From contig JADKCP010000004.1 of the NCBI GenBank assembly GCA_016718805.1, positions 124,001 to 188,000 of the forward strand: 64,000 nt of DNA, given 5' to 3'. The notes beneath the pieces were generated by a model that was not told where the DNA came from, made no database searches, and saw nothing but the letters and a program-made list of their open reading frames with translations. Source of the stretch: Bacteroidota bacterium. Lineage in GTDB: Bacteria; Bacteroidota; Bacteroidia; UBA4408. A program made the translations under genes and the position numbers. This document shows, in pieces, positions 46,732-56,322 of the stretch. How positions within the stretch are numbered: position 1 is the stretch's first letter; the number at the start of each line of letters is the position of its first letter.

Positions 46732-48033
46732 ATGACCCATTGCTCTATTGAACAGCTTTACACGTTCTTTCAAAAATATCCTATTATTTGTACGGATACT
46801 CGAACAATAAAAAAGGACTCCTTATTTTTTGCATTAAAAGGAGATAATTTTAACGGGAATGAATTTGCTGATAAAGCCTTAGAAAATGGGAGTGCTTATG
46901 TAATTATTGATGAAGAGAAATACAAGCGCGGAGAAAAATACCTCCTTGTAAAAGATGTGTTGACGTCCTTGCAAGACTTGGCAAAATATCATCGCTCAAA
47001 ATTAAAAATACCCTTTATTGGCATTACAGGAAGCAATGGTAAAACTACCAGCAAAGAGCTTTTGCACGCTGTATTGAGTAAAAAATTTAAGACCCTTGCA
47101 ACTGTAGGTAACTTAAATAACCATATAGGTGTTCCGCTTACACTGCTTTCAATTAATGCTGAACATGAAATGGCCATTATTGAAATGGGTGCCAATCACC
47201 TGAAAGAAATTGAATTTTTAAGTTCTATTGCTTCCCCTGATTATGGTTTGATTACCAATTTTGGAAAAGCACATTTAGAAGGCTTTGGAAGTGCCGAAAA
47301 TATTGTCATCGCTAAATCCGAATTATACGATCATGTTCGTTCTAAAAAGGGAGTTTTGTTTGTTAATGGCGATAATGAAATAATGCTTCAACAAGCCGGC
47401 TCTGCTTCTAAAATTACGTATGGAACAACATCGGGTTGCGACTTCAAAGCTAACTTTTTGAAAGCAGATCCCTTTGTTGAATTGAGCCTACAAAGTTTCG
47501 AAAACAATCAAACCATAAAAACGCAGCTCATCGGGAAATATAATTTTGATAATTGTGTTGCTGCGGCCTGTATTGGTAATTATTTTGGAGTTTCAGAAAG
47601 TGCTATTAAGGAAGCGCTTGAAAATTATGTGCCTAGTAATAATCGCTCTCAAGTGGTGAAAAAAAACTCACATACTATTTTGCTCGATGCCTACAATGCA
47701 AATCCAAGCAGCATGGAAGTTGCCATTGTAAATTTTGCAGAAATGAAAGCGCAAAACAAAGTTGTGTTACTTGGCGATATGCTTGAATTAGGAAAGGAGA
47801 CCCAAATTGAACATCTTAAAATATTGAACTTGTTAATCGAAAAGGGTTTTACTGAAGTGTATTTGGTTGGACCCAATTTTAAAGCATGTGAAGCGAATAG
47901 TAAGTTTACCTTTTTTGACAACACCACAGCTGCATTTAATTTTTTAAGTTCCAAAAAATTAACTGAAAATACCTTCTTAATAAAAGGATCGCGTGGCATA
48001 AAACTCGAAACATTAGTAGAAGCAATCAGCTAA
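46732..48033 (+). CDS. murF: UDP-N-acetylmuramoyl-tripeptide--D-alanyl-D-alanine ligase
   Basis: 433 residues from the ATG at 46732 (MTHCSIEQLYTFF); a TTG three codons earlier is an alternative. MurF adds D-Ala-D-Ala to UDP-MurNAc-tripeptide. Three Mur domains: N-terminal CTDTRTIKKDSLFFALKGDNFNG, the central ATPase with P-loop GITGSNGKTTSKELL, NLNNHIGVPLTLL and EMGANHLKEI, and a C-terminal domain with LLDAYNANPSSM and GDMLELG. It lies after the choice-of-anchor B gene without an obvious promoter, and other mur genes are not adjacent, so it is separate from the dcw cluster. Confidence 0.96.
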   Translation: MTHCSIEQLYTFFQKYPIICTDTRTIKKDSLFFALKGDNFNGNEFADKALENGSAYVIIDEEKYKRGEKYLLVKDVLTSLQDLAKYHRSKLKIPFIGITGSNGKTTSKELLHAVLSKKFKTLATVGNLNNHIGVPLTLLSINAEHEMAIIEMGANHLKEIEFLSSIASPDYGLITNFGKAHLEGFGSAENIVIAKSELYDHVRSKKGVLFVNGDNEIMLQQAGSASKITYGTTSGCDFKANFLKADPFVELSLQSFENNQTIKTQLIGKYNFDNCVAAACIGNYFGVSESAIKEALENYVPSNNRSQVVKKNSHTILLDAYNANPSSMEVAIVNFAEMKAQNKVVLLGDMLELGKETQIEHLKILNLLIEKGFTEVYLVGPNFKACEANSKFTFFDNTTAAFNFLSSKKLTENTFLIKGSRGIKLETLVEAIS

Positions 48034-48253
48034 AATAAACTATTGCCTTTTCAATAACTACTTCAAATTCACTAGCGAACTCATTCAATTACTAATTCTA
48101 AAATAATAATTAATCGATTGAGTTTACTTACGATTAATCCTATTCGATATGCAGTCTGTTTAGTAATATTGCATTGAAATAAGTTAATGCTTGTGCATCA
48201 ATGATAAATGAAGTTCATTTTTTAAACAGCACCTTTAATTAAAGTATAAAGCA

Positions 48254-48661
48254 ATGGTAAACAAAATTGAGCACCTGGGTATAGCCGTAAAAAATATTGA
48301 AGCTGCTAATACTACCTATGAAAAACTTTTAGGAATTAAACCTTACAAAAGTGAGGCAGTGGAAAGTGAAGGTGTAACCACTTCTTTTTTTATGCTTGGC
48401 GAAAGCAAGGTAGAATTGTTGGAAGCTACAAAAGAGGATAGCCCCATTGCTAAATTTATTGAAAAAAAAGGTGAAGGATTACACCATGTTGCATTTGAAG
48501 TAGACGACATAGTAGCTGAAATGAAGCGACTTAAAGAAGATGGTTTTCAGTTGTTGAACGAAGTTCCTAAAAAAGGCGCTGACAACAAATTGATTTGCTT
48601 TGTACATCCCAAAAGTTGTAATGGAGTATTGGTAGAGCTCTGTCAAGAAATTAAACTTTAA
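48254..48661 (+). CDS. mce: Methylmalonyl-CoA epimerase
   Basis: 135 residues, a vicinal-oxygen-chelate fold that interconverts (2R)- and (2S)-methylmalonyl-CoA in propionate/succinate metabolism. Metal ligands and motifs are visible: IEHLGIAVKNIE (N-terminal histidine), VTTSFFMLGESKVELLE, GEGLHHVAFEVDDI with the second histidine, and FVHPKSCNGVLVELCQ with the C-terminal glutamate. It starts 220 bases after murF. It is followed after 2 bases by a GNAT gene, suggesting cotranscription. Confidence 0.93.
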   Translation: MVNKIEHLGIAVKNIEAANTTYEKLLGIKPYKSEAVESEGVTTSFFMLGESKVELLEATKEDSPIAKFIEKKGEGLHHVAFEVDDIVAEMKRLKEDGFQLLNEVPKKGADNKLICFVHPKSCNGVLVELCQEIKL

Positions 48662-48663
48662 AT

Positions 48664-49161
48664 ATGTTAGAATTACGAGCTGCTCAATTAAGCGATTTAG
48701 AGCAAATTCGGGCTATATACAATGATGCTATACTCACTACGGTAGCAACTTTCGATACTGAATTAAAATCGCAAGAAGACCGTGTTCGTTGGTTTTGTGA
48801 ACGCGATGAAAATTTTCCGGTGTGGGTGGCTGTTGAAAACACTACTGTGTTGGGTTATGCAGCTCTTTCAAAATGGTCGGAACGCAAAGCATATTCAATT
48901 ACAGCCGAAGTTTCGCTTTATGTGGAAGTATCTAATCGTGGCAAAGGAATTGGGAAATTGCTTTTGAATGCTATCATAAAAAGGGCCATTGAGGCAACCA
49001 AACTTCATTCGATTATTGCGCGTATTTCGGAAGGGAATGAACAGAGTATTTACTTACACGAATTGAATGGATTTAAACTTATGGGTGTGATGAAAGAAGC
49101 TGGAAGTAAATTTGGGAAGCTACACAGTGTAAGTTTTATGCAAAAAATGTTGCGCGAATAA
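48664..49161 (+). CDS. GNAT N-acetyltransferase (phosphinothricin acetyltransferase-like)
   Basis: 165 residues, compact single-domain GNAT. Features: LRAAQLSDLEQIRAIYNDAI at the N-terminus, WVAVENTTVLGYAALSKW, AEVSLYVEVSNRGKGIGKLL (the acetyl-CoA pyrophosphate loop R/QxxGxG/A is NRGKGIG) and EGNEQSIYLHELNGF. The closest subgroup in my reading is the PAT/YncA type that acetylates methionine analogues or aminophosphonates. The substrate is unproven. Two bases separate it from mce. Confidence 0.85.
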   Translation: MLELRAAQLSDLEQIRAIYNDAILTTVATFDTELKSQEDRVRWFCERDENFPVWVAVENTTVLGYAALSKWSERKAYSITAEVSLYVEVSNRGKGIGKLLLNAIIKRAIEATKLHSIIARISEGNEQSIYLHELNGFKLMGVMKEAGSKFGKLHSVSFMQKMLRE

Positions 49162-49217
49162 ATTCCTTATATCCCGCAAATTCATTTACGTTCTGGTGAT
49201 TCTATTCACAAACTTTA

Positions 49218-50162
49218 TTAATGAATTCCTTTCCCTGCTAAATAACGTTCAGCATCCAAGGCTGCCATACATCCGCTTCCAGCAGCAGTAACGGCTTGGC
49301 GATAAATTTTATCTTGTGCATCACCAGCTGCAAATACACCCTCAACATTCGTTTTACCGGTACCCGGAATGGTCAAAATATATCCTGTTTCATCCAAGTT
49401 GATATAGTCTTTGAAAATAGCAGTATTGGGTTGATGTCCAATTGCAACAAAAAATCCGGTAACTGTTAACGTGCGTTCTTCTTTAGTTTGAGTATTTAAG
49501 ACAATAGCGCCTGTTACACCGTTATCGCCTAAAATTTCTTTTGTTTCGTGATTATACAGTATTTCAATGTTGGCTGTATTTGCAACTCGGTGTTGCATGG
49601 CTTTGCTGGCTCGCATTTCACTCTTGCGAACTATCATGTATACTTTGCGACACAACTTTGCTAAGTAACTAGCTTCCTCAGCAGCAGTATCTCCGGCTCC
49701 AACAATGGCTACATCCTGCCCTTTAAAAAAGAAACCATCGCATACGGCACATGCACTAACACCAAAACCGTTTAATTTGGATTCACTTGGTAATCCAAGC
49801 CATTTTGCAGAAGCTCCGGTGGCTATAATAACCGCATCGGCAGTAATGGTGGTTTTTTCGTCAATTATTACTTTGTGAGGTGCGGTACTAAAATCAACAG
49901 AGGTAGCTAAACCCCAACGTATATCTGTTCCAAAACGTAAAGCTTGTGCTTTAAAATCTTCCATCATTTCAGGACCTTGCGTTCCCTTAGGGTATCCCGG
50001 ATAATTTTCAACTTCGGTTGTAATGGTTAATTGACCACCGGGCTGAAGACCTTCGTACATTACAGGTTTCATATCGGCACGGGCAGCATAAATTGCAGCA
50101 GTATAACCGGCTGGACCGGAACCAATAATTAGGCATTTTACATGTTCGGCAGTAGTACTCAT
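49218..50162 (-). CDS. trxB: Thioredoxin-disulfide reductase
   Basis: 314 residues, low-molecular-weight TrxB flavoenzyme that reduces thioredoxin with NADPH. Motifs: FAD-binding GSGPAGYTAAIYAARA at residues ~13-28, redox-active CAVC within GVSACAVCDG (about 135-144), NADPH-binding GAGDTAAEEASYLA and C-terminal GVFAAGDAQDKIYRQAVTAAGSG. The stop is followed by no terminator that I can see. The start lies 3 bases after the AAA-ATPase stop, so the two form an operon. Confidence 0.97.
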   Translation of the reverse strand: MSTTAEHVKCLIIGSGPAGYTAAIYAARADMKPVMYEGLQPGGQLTITTEVENYPGYPKGTQGPEMMEDFKAQALRFGTDIRWGLATSVDFSTAPHKVIIDEKTTITADAVIIATGASAKWLGLPSESKLNGFGVSACAVCDGFFFKGQDVAIVGAGDTAAEEASYLAKLCRKVYMIVRKSEMRASKAMQHRVANTANIEILYNHETKEILGDNGVTGAIVLNTQTKEERTLTVTGFFVAIGHQPNTAIFKDYINLDETGYILTIPGTGKTNVEGVFAAGDAQDKIYRQAVTAAGSGCMAALDAERYLAGKGIH

Positions 50163-50165
50163 GTG

Positions 50166-50759
50166 TTACAATAAATTTATTTTTGAAAGGATAAAATTAA
50201 CGCGTTCTTCAATATCGAGCAATGGAATGTTCTCTGTTTTATATCCAAATTGCTTGTAAGTGTTTTCAATGGTTTGATGAATCGTATAAGCTTTTTCAAA
50301 ATCCTCTTTACGCTCATTGTCCATAAGGTAAATTTCTTTCCATGGAGGTGTTAAAAAAACCAGTTGATTGTAATGATTTGTTTGAGCTGTTTGCAAAAAA
50401 TGTTCAGGAATAGTTAGTTGGTCGTTTTGCATGTATGCGATTACATCTACTATACCTCTATCGTAGAAACAAATTTCGCTTTGTGGTGCATTGCTGTGTT
50501 GCAATAGTCTTTGTTCAAATACGAGTCCACTAAAAGCAGCTAAGTTTTTCCAAGGTAAAATATCGCCTCCACTTTCCATTTGCTCTTTAATAATGCTGCG
50601 TGATATTTCGTGGATACTTTTAAACTTACGGCTTTCGAGCTCTTTGATAATGGAAGTTTTTCCAAAACCTGGCCCACCTGAAATAACATAACGAGGGTTA
50701 TTTTTTCGATCTTCAAAACTTTGCTCTGAAAATTTAGGAAAGCGTTGTATGCTATTCAC
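50166..50759 (-). CDS. AAA_28-type ATPase, NadR/Ttd14-like
   Basis: 197 residues with one P-loop: VISGGPGFGKTSIIKELESR, a later FYDRGIVDVIAYM and FLTPPWKEIYLMDNERKEDFEKAYTIHQTIENTY. This pattern matches the AAA_28 family (NadR kinase-like P-loop fold). The start is GTG at 50759 because the frame gives the expected N-terminus just before the P-loop and no ATG is nearer. A TAATTTCG box at 50779-50786 (minus) is a possible promoter. Substrate unknown; co-location with trxB is recurrent in Bacteroidota as I recall, which hints at a redox or nucleotide role. Confidence 0.82.
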   Translation of the reverse strand: MNSIQRFPKFSEQSFEDRKNNPRYVISGGPGFGKTSIIKELESRKFKSIHEISRSIIKEQMESGGDILPWKNLAAFSGLVFEQRLLQHSNAPQSEICFYDRGIVDVIAYMQNDQLTIPEHFLQTAQTNHYNQLVFLTPPWKEIYLMDNERKEDFEKAYTIHQTIENTYKQFGYKTENIPLLDIEERVNFILSKINLL

Positions 50760-51021
50760 GGGTTAAAATTAGAGCCTGCGAAATTAATGAAATTAAACCA
50801 AAGTTTGGGTATTGAATTAATTTGAAAGGTAAAATAGCTTATGAAAAAAAAGCTAAAATCGCTATCAAAAAATGAATCAAATGATAAACAATAATTTCAA
50901 TTTGTCACTTTAAATTAATTTTTGAAACTGAAATAGTTTTTAATTCTTTTTAGTTGTAACTAAAAAAATTTGGTAAATTCGATTAACATTTAAAAAATTC
51001 ACCCTCCAAAATTTATTAAAA

Positions 51022-52854
51022 ATGAAAAAATCAAATTTAATTAGAAGGGTAGCCACTGTGTTAAGTTTTACCCCCCCCCATTTAAGTTCTTACAAATCAA
51101 TTATTTGCATTACATTCTTGTTTACATCCTTGTTGAACTTAAAAGCTGAAGAACCATTTAGTTCAGCTCCTCCCAGTAATTACGAAAGAGGAATGTATGT
51201 TAGTTGCGGAGATGAAATGATTGAAGAAATTTACATAAATAACGAAGAGATTGATTTTGTGACTTCAGGAAGTTCTGCTACACCCAAATCAAATGAATTG
51301 CTGAATTATTGTATAACAAATTATATCACCTACATAGCAGTTTATAAGTTGGCTTCCGCTGACAATTTTACAAATTCAACCATTCCAATTGTTGGTCATA
51401 CAGATTATCAAGTATCTGTTGCGAACTTCTTACATACCTTTCACGAACATGGTATTAAGGTTGGTTTAGTTTTCGCATCACAAGGCTATTTGGAAGACTA
51501 CATTTTGCCGAGTATTGATGGAGCTTGCTCAACACCTGAGGATTGCAGTTATCCTATTTGTCCTGGGGAAGATCGTGTTTACCAATTTGAAAAAGGAATT
51601 CCATCAGAATGGATTTACCCCGATGAAGACAATAATAGTTATGATATTCTTGAACGAGCAGACTATATACGACAAATGTTGAACTATGCTAAGTTTACCA
51701 AATTTAGTATTGAACGATATGGCATTGAAGCCGGATTTATGGCTTATAATTTTGATTGGTTAAGCTTGGAGTTTGAGTATTGGAATCAATCAAAATTTGA
51801 TGCACAAATAACAGTTGGAGGAATTGTAACATACCTTTATTCACCTACAAACAGCAATCATGGCGGGACAAGTACTCCAGCAAAAGTTTGCTATGAGCGC
51901 TTTCAAGAAATAACTCAAGTAATGAGCGATATAAGTCAATGGTTTTGTAAAATACCAATGGAAATGGAATTAAAATTTGAATTGCAAGACAATAATTTAT
52001 ATTCAACGATATTATCACCTCCGGTTTATGCACTTCCTTTGCGATATCAACCCGAAATGGATGAAATAGCTGGTTTTATAGATCCATATTATGATCGTTT
52101 CCTCTACTCATCACCAACAAGTAACGTCCAAAATTTATTTGATAAATCTTGCTCTGGTTTTTATCATTTAGGCATTACTTCAGGAAAATTTGATGGGACT
52201 CGAATTTGGCCACTAGCCTATGCATCAAGAGCGTTAACACCAACACAGCCTTTGATACATAAAAATTGTTGGGGAGATACTTTGATTGGAGGAGTATACG
52301 AAGCTGCCGGTTTTCATAATTTTTTAAATACTCCCGGAGGTGGAAATCAACCAATAAATTTAATGAAAATTCCTGAAGGGTATTTTAAAACAGAAATTAA
52401 TAATGTTGTTACATCCTATCAATGCACAAGTTGCATTACTAATGATTGGCCAACTGTGCAAGAAGTTTATGACGAATTTACAAGCGGTGACTTTAGTAAA
52501 GGAGATGCATTTAGTGATGGAGTAATGTGGTTTAATTACTCCTTGTTATCGCACCCTAGAAATAATTTTACTTTTTTGCGAAAAGCTACTAATAAAGTAT
52601 CATCTCAAAATTTTGTTGACAACATCCTAAAAATAAATCCTATTCCATGCGACAATGTATTTACTATTCAATATACTGATGCAGTAAGCTATAACTTAAA
52701 GTTAACAGATTCACAAGGAAGGGAGCAATTTAGTACAACAAATGCAAAAACAATAAGCACAGCGCATTTACCAAATGGTATTTATAATTTATTGCTTGTT
52801 GATGGAAATGGAAAAACACTGAGCAAAAAAATTACTGTATTTCATGCAAACTAA
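51022..52854 (+). CDS. T9SS-exported protein of unknown function with C9 tract near its start
   Basis: 610 residues. The N-terminal 26 residues are basic and polar; a hydrophobic signal core follows (SIICITFLFTSLLNL, ending LKA). A run of nine C residues at 51071-51079 lies between the start and that core, in an otherwise AT-rich gene. The body (ERGMYVSCGDEMIEEIYIN, HEHGIKVGLVFASQG, EAGFMAYNFDWLSLE) has TIM-barrel-like alternation and several paired cysteines, but no catalytic residues I can name. The last ~75 residues are a type A sorting domain (NPIPCDNVFTIQY, PNGIYNLLLVDGN). The next T9SS gene overlaps or abuts it. Confidence 0.75.
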   Translation: MKKSNLIRRVATVLSFTPPHLSSYKSIICITFLFTSLLNLKAEEPFSSAPPSNYERGMYVSCGDEMIEEIYINNEEIDFVTSGSSATPKSNELLNYCITNYITYIAVYKLASADNFTNSTIPIVGHTDYQVSVANFLHTFHEHGIKVGLVFASQGYLEDYILPSIDGACSTPEDCSYPICPGEDRVYQFEKGIPSEWIYPDEDNNSYDILERADYIRQMLNYAKFTKFSIERYGIEAGFMAYNFDWLSLEFEYWNQSKFDAQITVGGIVTYLYSPTNSNHGGTSTPAKVCYERFQEITQVMSDISQWFCKIPMEMELKFELQDNNLYSTILSPPVYALPLRYQPEMDEIAGFIDPYYDRFLYSSPTSNVQNLFDKSCSGFYHLGITSGKFDGTRIWPLAYASRALTPTQPLIHKNCWGDTLIGGVYEAAGFHNFLNTPGGGNQPINLMKIPEGYFKTEINNVVTSYQCTSCITNDWPTVQEVYDEFTSGDFSKGDAFSDGVMWFNYSLLSHPRNNFTFLRKATNKVSSQNFVDNILKINPIPCDNVFTIQYTDAVSYNLKLTDSQGREQFSTTNAKTISTAHLPNGIYNLLLVDGNGKTLSKKITVFHAN

Positions 52855-52861
52855 ACTTCCC

Positions 52862-54310
52862 ATGAAAAAAATAATAAAAGTAATTAGCCTTTTTCTTCTA
52901 TATCATACAAGTAGCTTTGCTCAATTTGTAACTTTCGAAAAAACCTACCAGTTTTTTCCTGCTAATCAGGAGGCTGTCAAACAAGTAATAACGACCAAAG
53001 ATGGCGGATATGCCTTACGCACTGTTACTAGTTACGTCAGTGCCTTTGACCCAATTTATGCAGGGGTAATAAAACTGGATTCAATGGGTAACAAACAATG
53101 GGAATATCATTTTATTCTTGGATTGGATACAAGAAGTGATTTCCTTTTAGAAACCAACGATAATGGTCTTTTAATTAGTGGTGTAACCCCAACTGATACC
53201 GGTATAGGAAATTATGATTTATGGCTTTTAAAATTAGATTCAGTTGGGCAAATAGAATGGTATAATAAAATCACAGCGCAAAATTGGGTTTATACCGTTA
53301 ATGAAATAATTACCTTGAATAACGGCGATTTTATTATTTCAACAAATGGATATTCTAAATCGAATATCGTTGTGATTGATAGTTTGGGAACATTAATTTC
53401 TTGGAATAGTTATAACAACTTAAGTTTTATTCGTGGATTACAACTAAAAAACGATTCACTATTATTTGCAACTGCTGCAAGAGACACAACACTAAATAGA
53501 TTTTTTATGAGCTATATTTTGATGAAAACAAATGGCAGCATATTATCCACAACTTTATGGAATTATGAATTAGATTCGGTATTTGTTGCTATTGGCAATT
53601 CTGCTGGGACACTTAACAAACATAGTGAAGCTATATGCAATGGCGCAATTTTAAATTCAGTTGGTAATTGGGAAGGATATGTTATGAAATTTGACAGTAC
53701 AGGAAATTGTACTATTTCCAAAAAACTTTCGTTAGATAGGACCTTCTTAATAGATAAAATAATTTCGCCAAATAGTGGTGGAGGTTTCGTATTAGCCGGG
53801 GGACTTTCTTCTTCGAACCCCGGATTAGGCAGTGGATGGATTTACATTTTAGATGATTTTTGTGATTCTGTTTCTTTCAAATTTATCGGCAACGCAGCCA
53901 ATAAACCATCCATCTTTTATGATGTGAAACAATGCTCTGATTCTGGATTCATAGCAGTTGGATTATATGTGCCTAATACAACAGAAGTCCCCTATGCTGT
54001 TAAGGTTGACAAAAATGGAAATTTGAATAATTTTTTGGGTAAAAATAATCAAGCAGATGTTCAATCAGAGTTAACTATTTATCCTAATCCTTCAAATGAA
54101 TTTACATATTTCCTTAAGAATAATATATCCGAAAATGCTCAATTAACTATTTCAACTGTGGCAGGGCAACTACTGTTTGAAACAATATTAAAAAACTCAA
54201 ACGAGGCAGTTAAAGTTTCTACTTCGCACTTCCCAAATGGATTTTATATTTGCAAAATAAAAAATGCAAACGGATTCGCTCAAAGTAAAAAATTATTGGT
54301 TATTCACTAG
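52862..54310 (+). CDS. T9SS-exported protein with propeller-like repeats
   Basis: 482 residues from the ATG at 52862, which gives the signal peptide MKKIIKVISLFLLY...FAQ; the frame is open six codons upstream, overlapping the previous gene's end. The body has recurring segments of the SBBP/propeller type (TTKDGGYALR, ETNDNGLLISG, LWLLKLDSVGQIEWY, GGGFVLAGGLSSS), typical of secreted proteins reporting repeated strand blades. The last ~75 residues are a type A sorting domain (YPNPSNEFTYF, PNGFYICKIKN). Together with the preceding gene it probably forms an operon of two surface proteins. Role unknown. Confidence 0.82.
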   Translation: MKKIIKVISLFLLYHTSSFAQFVTFEKTYQFFPANQEAVKQVITTKDGGYALRTVTSYVSAFDPIYAGVIKLDSMGNKQWEYHFILGLDTRSDFLLETNDNGLLISGVTPTDTGIGNYDLWLLKLDSVGQIEWYNKITAQNWVYTVNEIITLNNGDFIISTNGYSKSNIVVIDSLGTLISWNSYNNLSFIRGLQLKNDSLLFATAARDTTLNRFFMSYILMKTNGSILSTTLWNYELDSVFVAIGNSAGTLNKHSEAICNGAILNSVGNWEGYVMKFDSTGNCTISKKLSLDRTFLIDKIISPNSGGGFVLAGGLSSSNPGLGSGWIYILDDFCDSVSFKFIGNAANKPSIFYDVKQCSDSGFIAVGLYVPNTTEVPYAVKVDKNGNLNNFLGKNNQADVQSELTIYPNPSNEFTYFLKNNISENAQLTISTVAGQLLFETILKNSNEAVKVSTSHFPNGFYICKIKNANGFAQSKKLLVIH

Positions 54311-54443
54311 CACATTCAGTTTTCATTTTTACTTCAAAAATTACTGAAACTACAGTTTGTCAATCCATTGATTAGGTAATTATATAGCTTTCTTCACTTA
54401 ATCAATCTATTACTATCTTTAAGGCCTTTTAGAAATAACTGAA

Positions 54444-54863
54444 TTGGCAATAAAAAAACTTTCGATTGAGGATGACTATGATTTTTCATTAGTGGGAATT
54501 TCTAGTCATTCAAAAGATTACCGACTTTGTTGGAGTTTAAATACCGGACTGGGTACCAACTTTAGTAAATTAGATGATTTAAGAGTTGAATTGGTAAAGT
54601 CGCATGAGGTGTCTTTTTTTTCGTTTTATGAATTTGAAGATGAAGAAAATTTTGCAACTCACTATATACTTGCTAACAATGGTAGCTCCGGATTTCTGCT
54701 TCCTGAGCACAAGAATTTAGATTATTTTTGGATGATTAAAGGAAGTATTTCAAGCAAAAATAAAAATGACTTATTAAAGAAACTCAGTAGCATTGATTCC
54801 ATAATTACTTGTGTTGAAATTGATGTATCAAATTTAAAATCGAAACAGAACCTTATTTTTTAA
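54444..54863 (+). CDS. IPExxxVDY family protein
   Basis: 139 residues of a small Bacteroidota family. It contains the family's defining motif, here LLPEHKNLDYFWMIKG (about residues 85-100), and starts with KKLSIEDDYDFSLVGISSH. No enzymatic function is known to me. The first in-frame codon is TTG at 54444; an in-frame TAA lies just upstream and no ATG is available, so TTG is the likely start. It precedes pyk by 14 bases, as in many Bacteroidota genomes, and both are probably cotranscribed. Confidence 0.82.
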   Translation: MAIKKLSIEDDYDFSLVGISSHSKDYRLCWSLNTGLGTNFSKLDDLRVELVKSHEVSFFSFYEFEDEENFATHYILANNGSSGFLLPEHKNLDYFWMIKGSISSKNKNDLLKKLSSIDSIITCVEIDVSNLKSKQNLIF

Positions 54864-54877
54864 ACGAATCTTGATTT

Positions 54878-56305
54878 ATGAAAACTTGGAGTAAAACCAA
54901 AATAATAGCAACCCTAGGACCAGCATCGTCGAGTAAGGAAGTACTTACCGAAATGATTATGGCCGGTGTAGATGTATGTCGCGTAAATTCATCGCATGGT
55001 AACTATGATCAACATCAAAAGGTAATTGATATTATTCGAGAAATAAATAAGGAACATCGTTTAAACACTGCCATTTTGGTTGATTTGCAAGGTCCGAAAT
55101 TGCGCATAGGTGTTATGAAAAACAATGAAGCCTTTCTTGAAAACGGGAAAGAAATAATTATTTCGACAGAAGAGTGCGAAGGTACTGCTGAAAAGGTTTT
55201 TATGACATATCCCGAATTTCCTAAAGATGTTGCTGTTGGCGATAAAGTGTTGATTGATGATGGTAAAATTGAATTACGTGTAATAGCAACCGACCGCGAT
55301 AAAACAGTAAAAGCAGTTATTATTAACGGAGGAATTTTATCCTCAAAAAAAGGTGTTAATCTTCCAAACACAAAAATATCCTTACCCTGTTTAACTGCAA
55401 AAGATTTAGAAGATCTTGACTTTGCTTTGAAGAATAATGTTGAATGGATAGGCCTTTCGTTTGTTCGCTCAGTAACGGATATTGTGGACTTAAAAGAAAT
55501 AATAAAGCGTCAAGGAAAAACTTCAAGAGTTGTTGCTAAAATTGAAAAACCTGAGGCGATTGCGGAAATCGATAACATTATTGACATGACCGATGCGTTA
55601 ATGGTTGCACGTGGAGATCTTGGTGTTGAAATGCCGATGGAACGCGTTCCACTGATCCAAAAAATGTTGGTAACCAAATGTATCAACGCATCGAAACCTG
55701 TAATTATCGCCACTCAAATGATGGAAAGTATGATCAGCAATTACAGTCCTACTCGTGCAGAGGTAAACGATGTGGCCAATGCAGTAATGGATGGAGCCGA
55801 CGCAGTAATGTTAAGTGGCGAAACTTCAGTAGGGAAATTTCCGGTGAAAGTAATTGAACACATGCAAAACATCGTTGCATCGATTGAACGAGAAGGAAAA
55901 ATTTATTACAAAGAGCATCCACCACAACTCAAGAATCAAACTTTTATTTCAGATTCAATTTGTTACAATGCTTGTGTAATGGCCGAACAAGCGGGCGCCC
56001 GCGGTATTATTTCGATGACAAATTCAGGCTATACTGCATTTAAATTATCGAGCCATCGGCCCAAAGCCAACATTTTTATTTTTACTGATAATCGCTCTCT
56101 GCTTAATACACTAAGTTTAGTTTGGGGAGTAAGAGGTTTTTTTTACGATAAATACGAAAGCACTGACGAAACAATTGCAGACATCAAAAATTTTCTAAAA
56201 AAAGGAAATTATGTTGCAGTAGATGATTTAATAATCAATATCGCCAGTATACCTATGGAAGAAAAAGGACGTGCAAACATGATAAAATTAGGATACGTTA
56301 GTTAA
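54878..56305 (+). CDS. pyk: Pyruvate kinase
   Basis: 475 residues, normal size. It converts phosphoenolpyruvate and ADP to pyruvate and ATP in glycolysis. Motifs: KTKIIATLGPASSS at the N-terminus, DLQGPKLRIG, LTAKDLEDLDFALKN, catalytic VVAKIEKPEAI followed by DALMVARGDLGVEMP, and PTRAEVNDVANAVMDGADAVMLSGET, with the C-terminal allosteric domain FISDSICYNACVMAEQAGAR. It lies between the IPExxxVDY gene and tsaB, all forward and closely spaced. Confidence 0.97.
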   Translation: MKTWSKTKIIATLGPASSSKEVLTEMIMAGVDVCRVNSSHGNYDQHQKVIDIIREINKEHRLNTAILVDLQGPKLRIGVMKNNEAFLENGKEIIISTEECEGTAEKVFMTYPEFPKDVAVGDKVLIDDGKIELRVIATDRDKTVKAVIINGGILSSKKGVNLPNTKISLPCLTAKDLEDLDFALKNNVEWIGLSFVRSVTDIVDLKEIIKRQGKTSRVVAKIEKPEAIAEIDNIIDMTDALMVARGDLGVEMPMERVPLIQKMLVTKCINASKPVIIATQMMESMISNYSPTRAEVNDVANAVMDGADAVMLSGETSVGKFPVKVIEHMQNIVASIEREGKIYYKEHPPQLKNQTFISDSICYNACVMAEQAGARGIISMTNSGYTAFKLSSHRPKANIFIFTDNRSLLNTLSLVWGVRGFFYDKYESTDETIADIKNFLKKGNYVAVDDLIINIASIPMEEKGRANMIKLGYVS

Positions 56306-56322
56306 TTAAATTAACCTCTATT

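Noticed and set aside
50841..50894. A 17-codon frame beginning MKKKLKSLSKNES resembles leader peptides of Bacteroidota ribosomally made peptides.
   Set aside because: It has no cysteine- or threonine-rich core, only 17 residues, and no lanthionine, radical SAM or exporter gene for such a product lies adjacent; chance in an A-rich gap is more likely.
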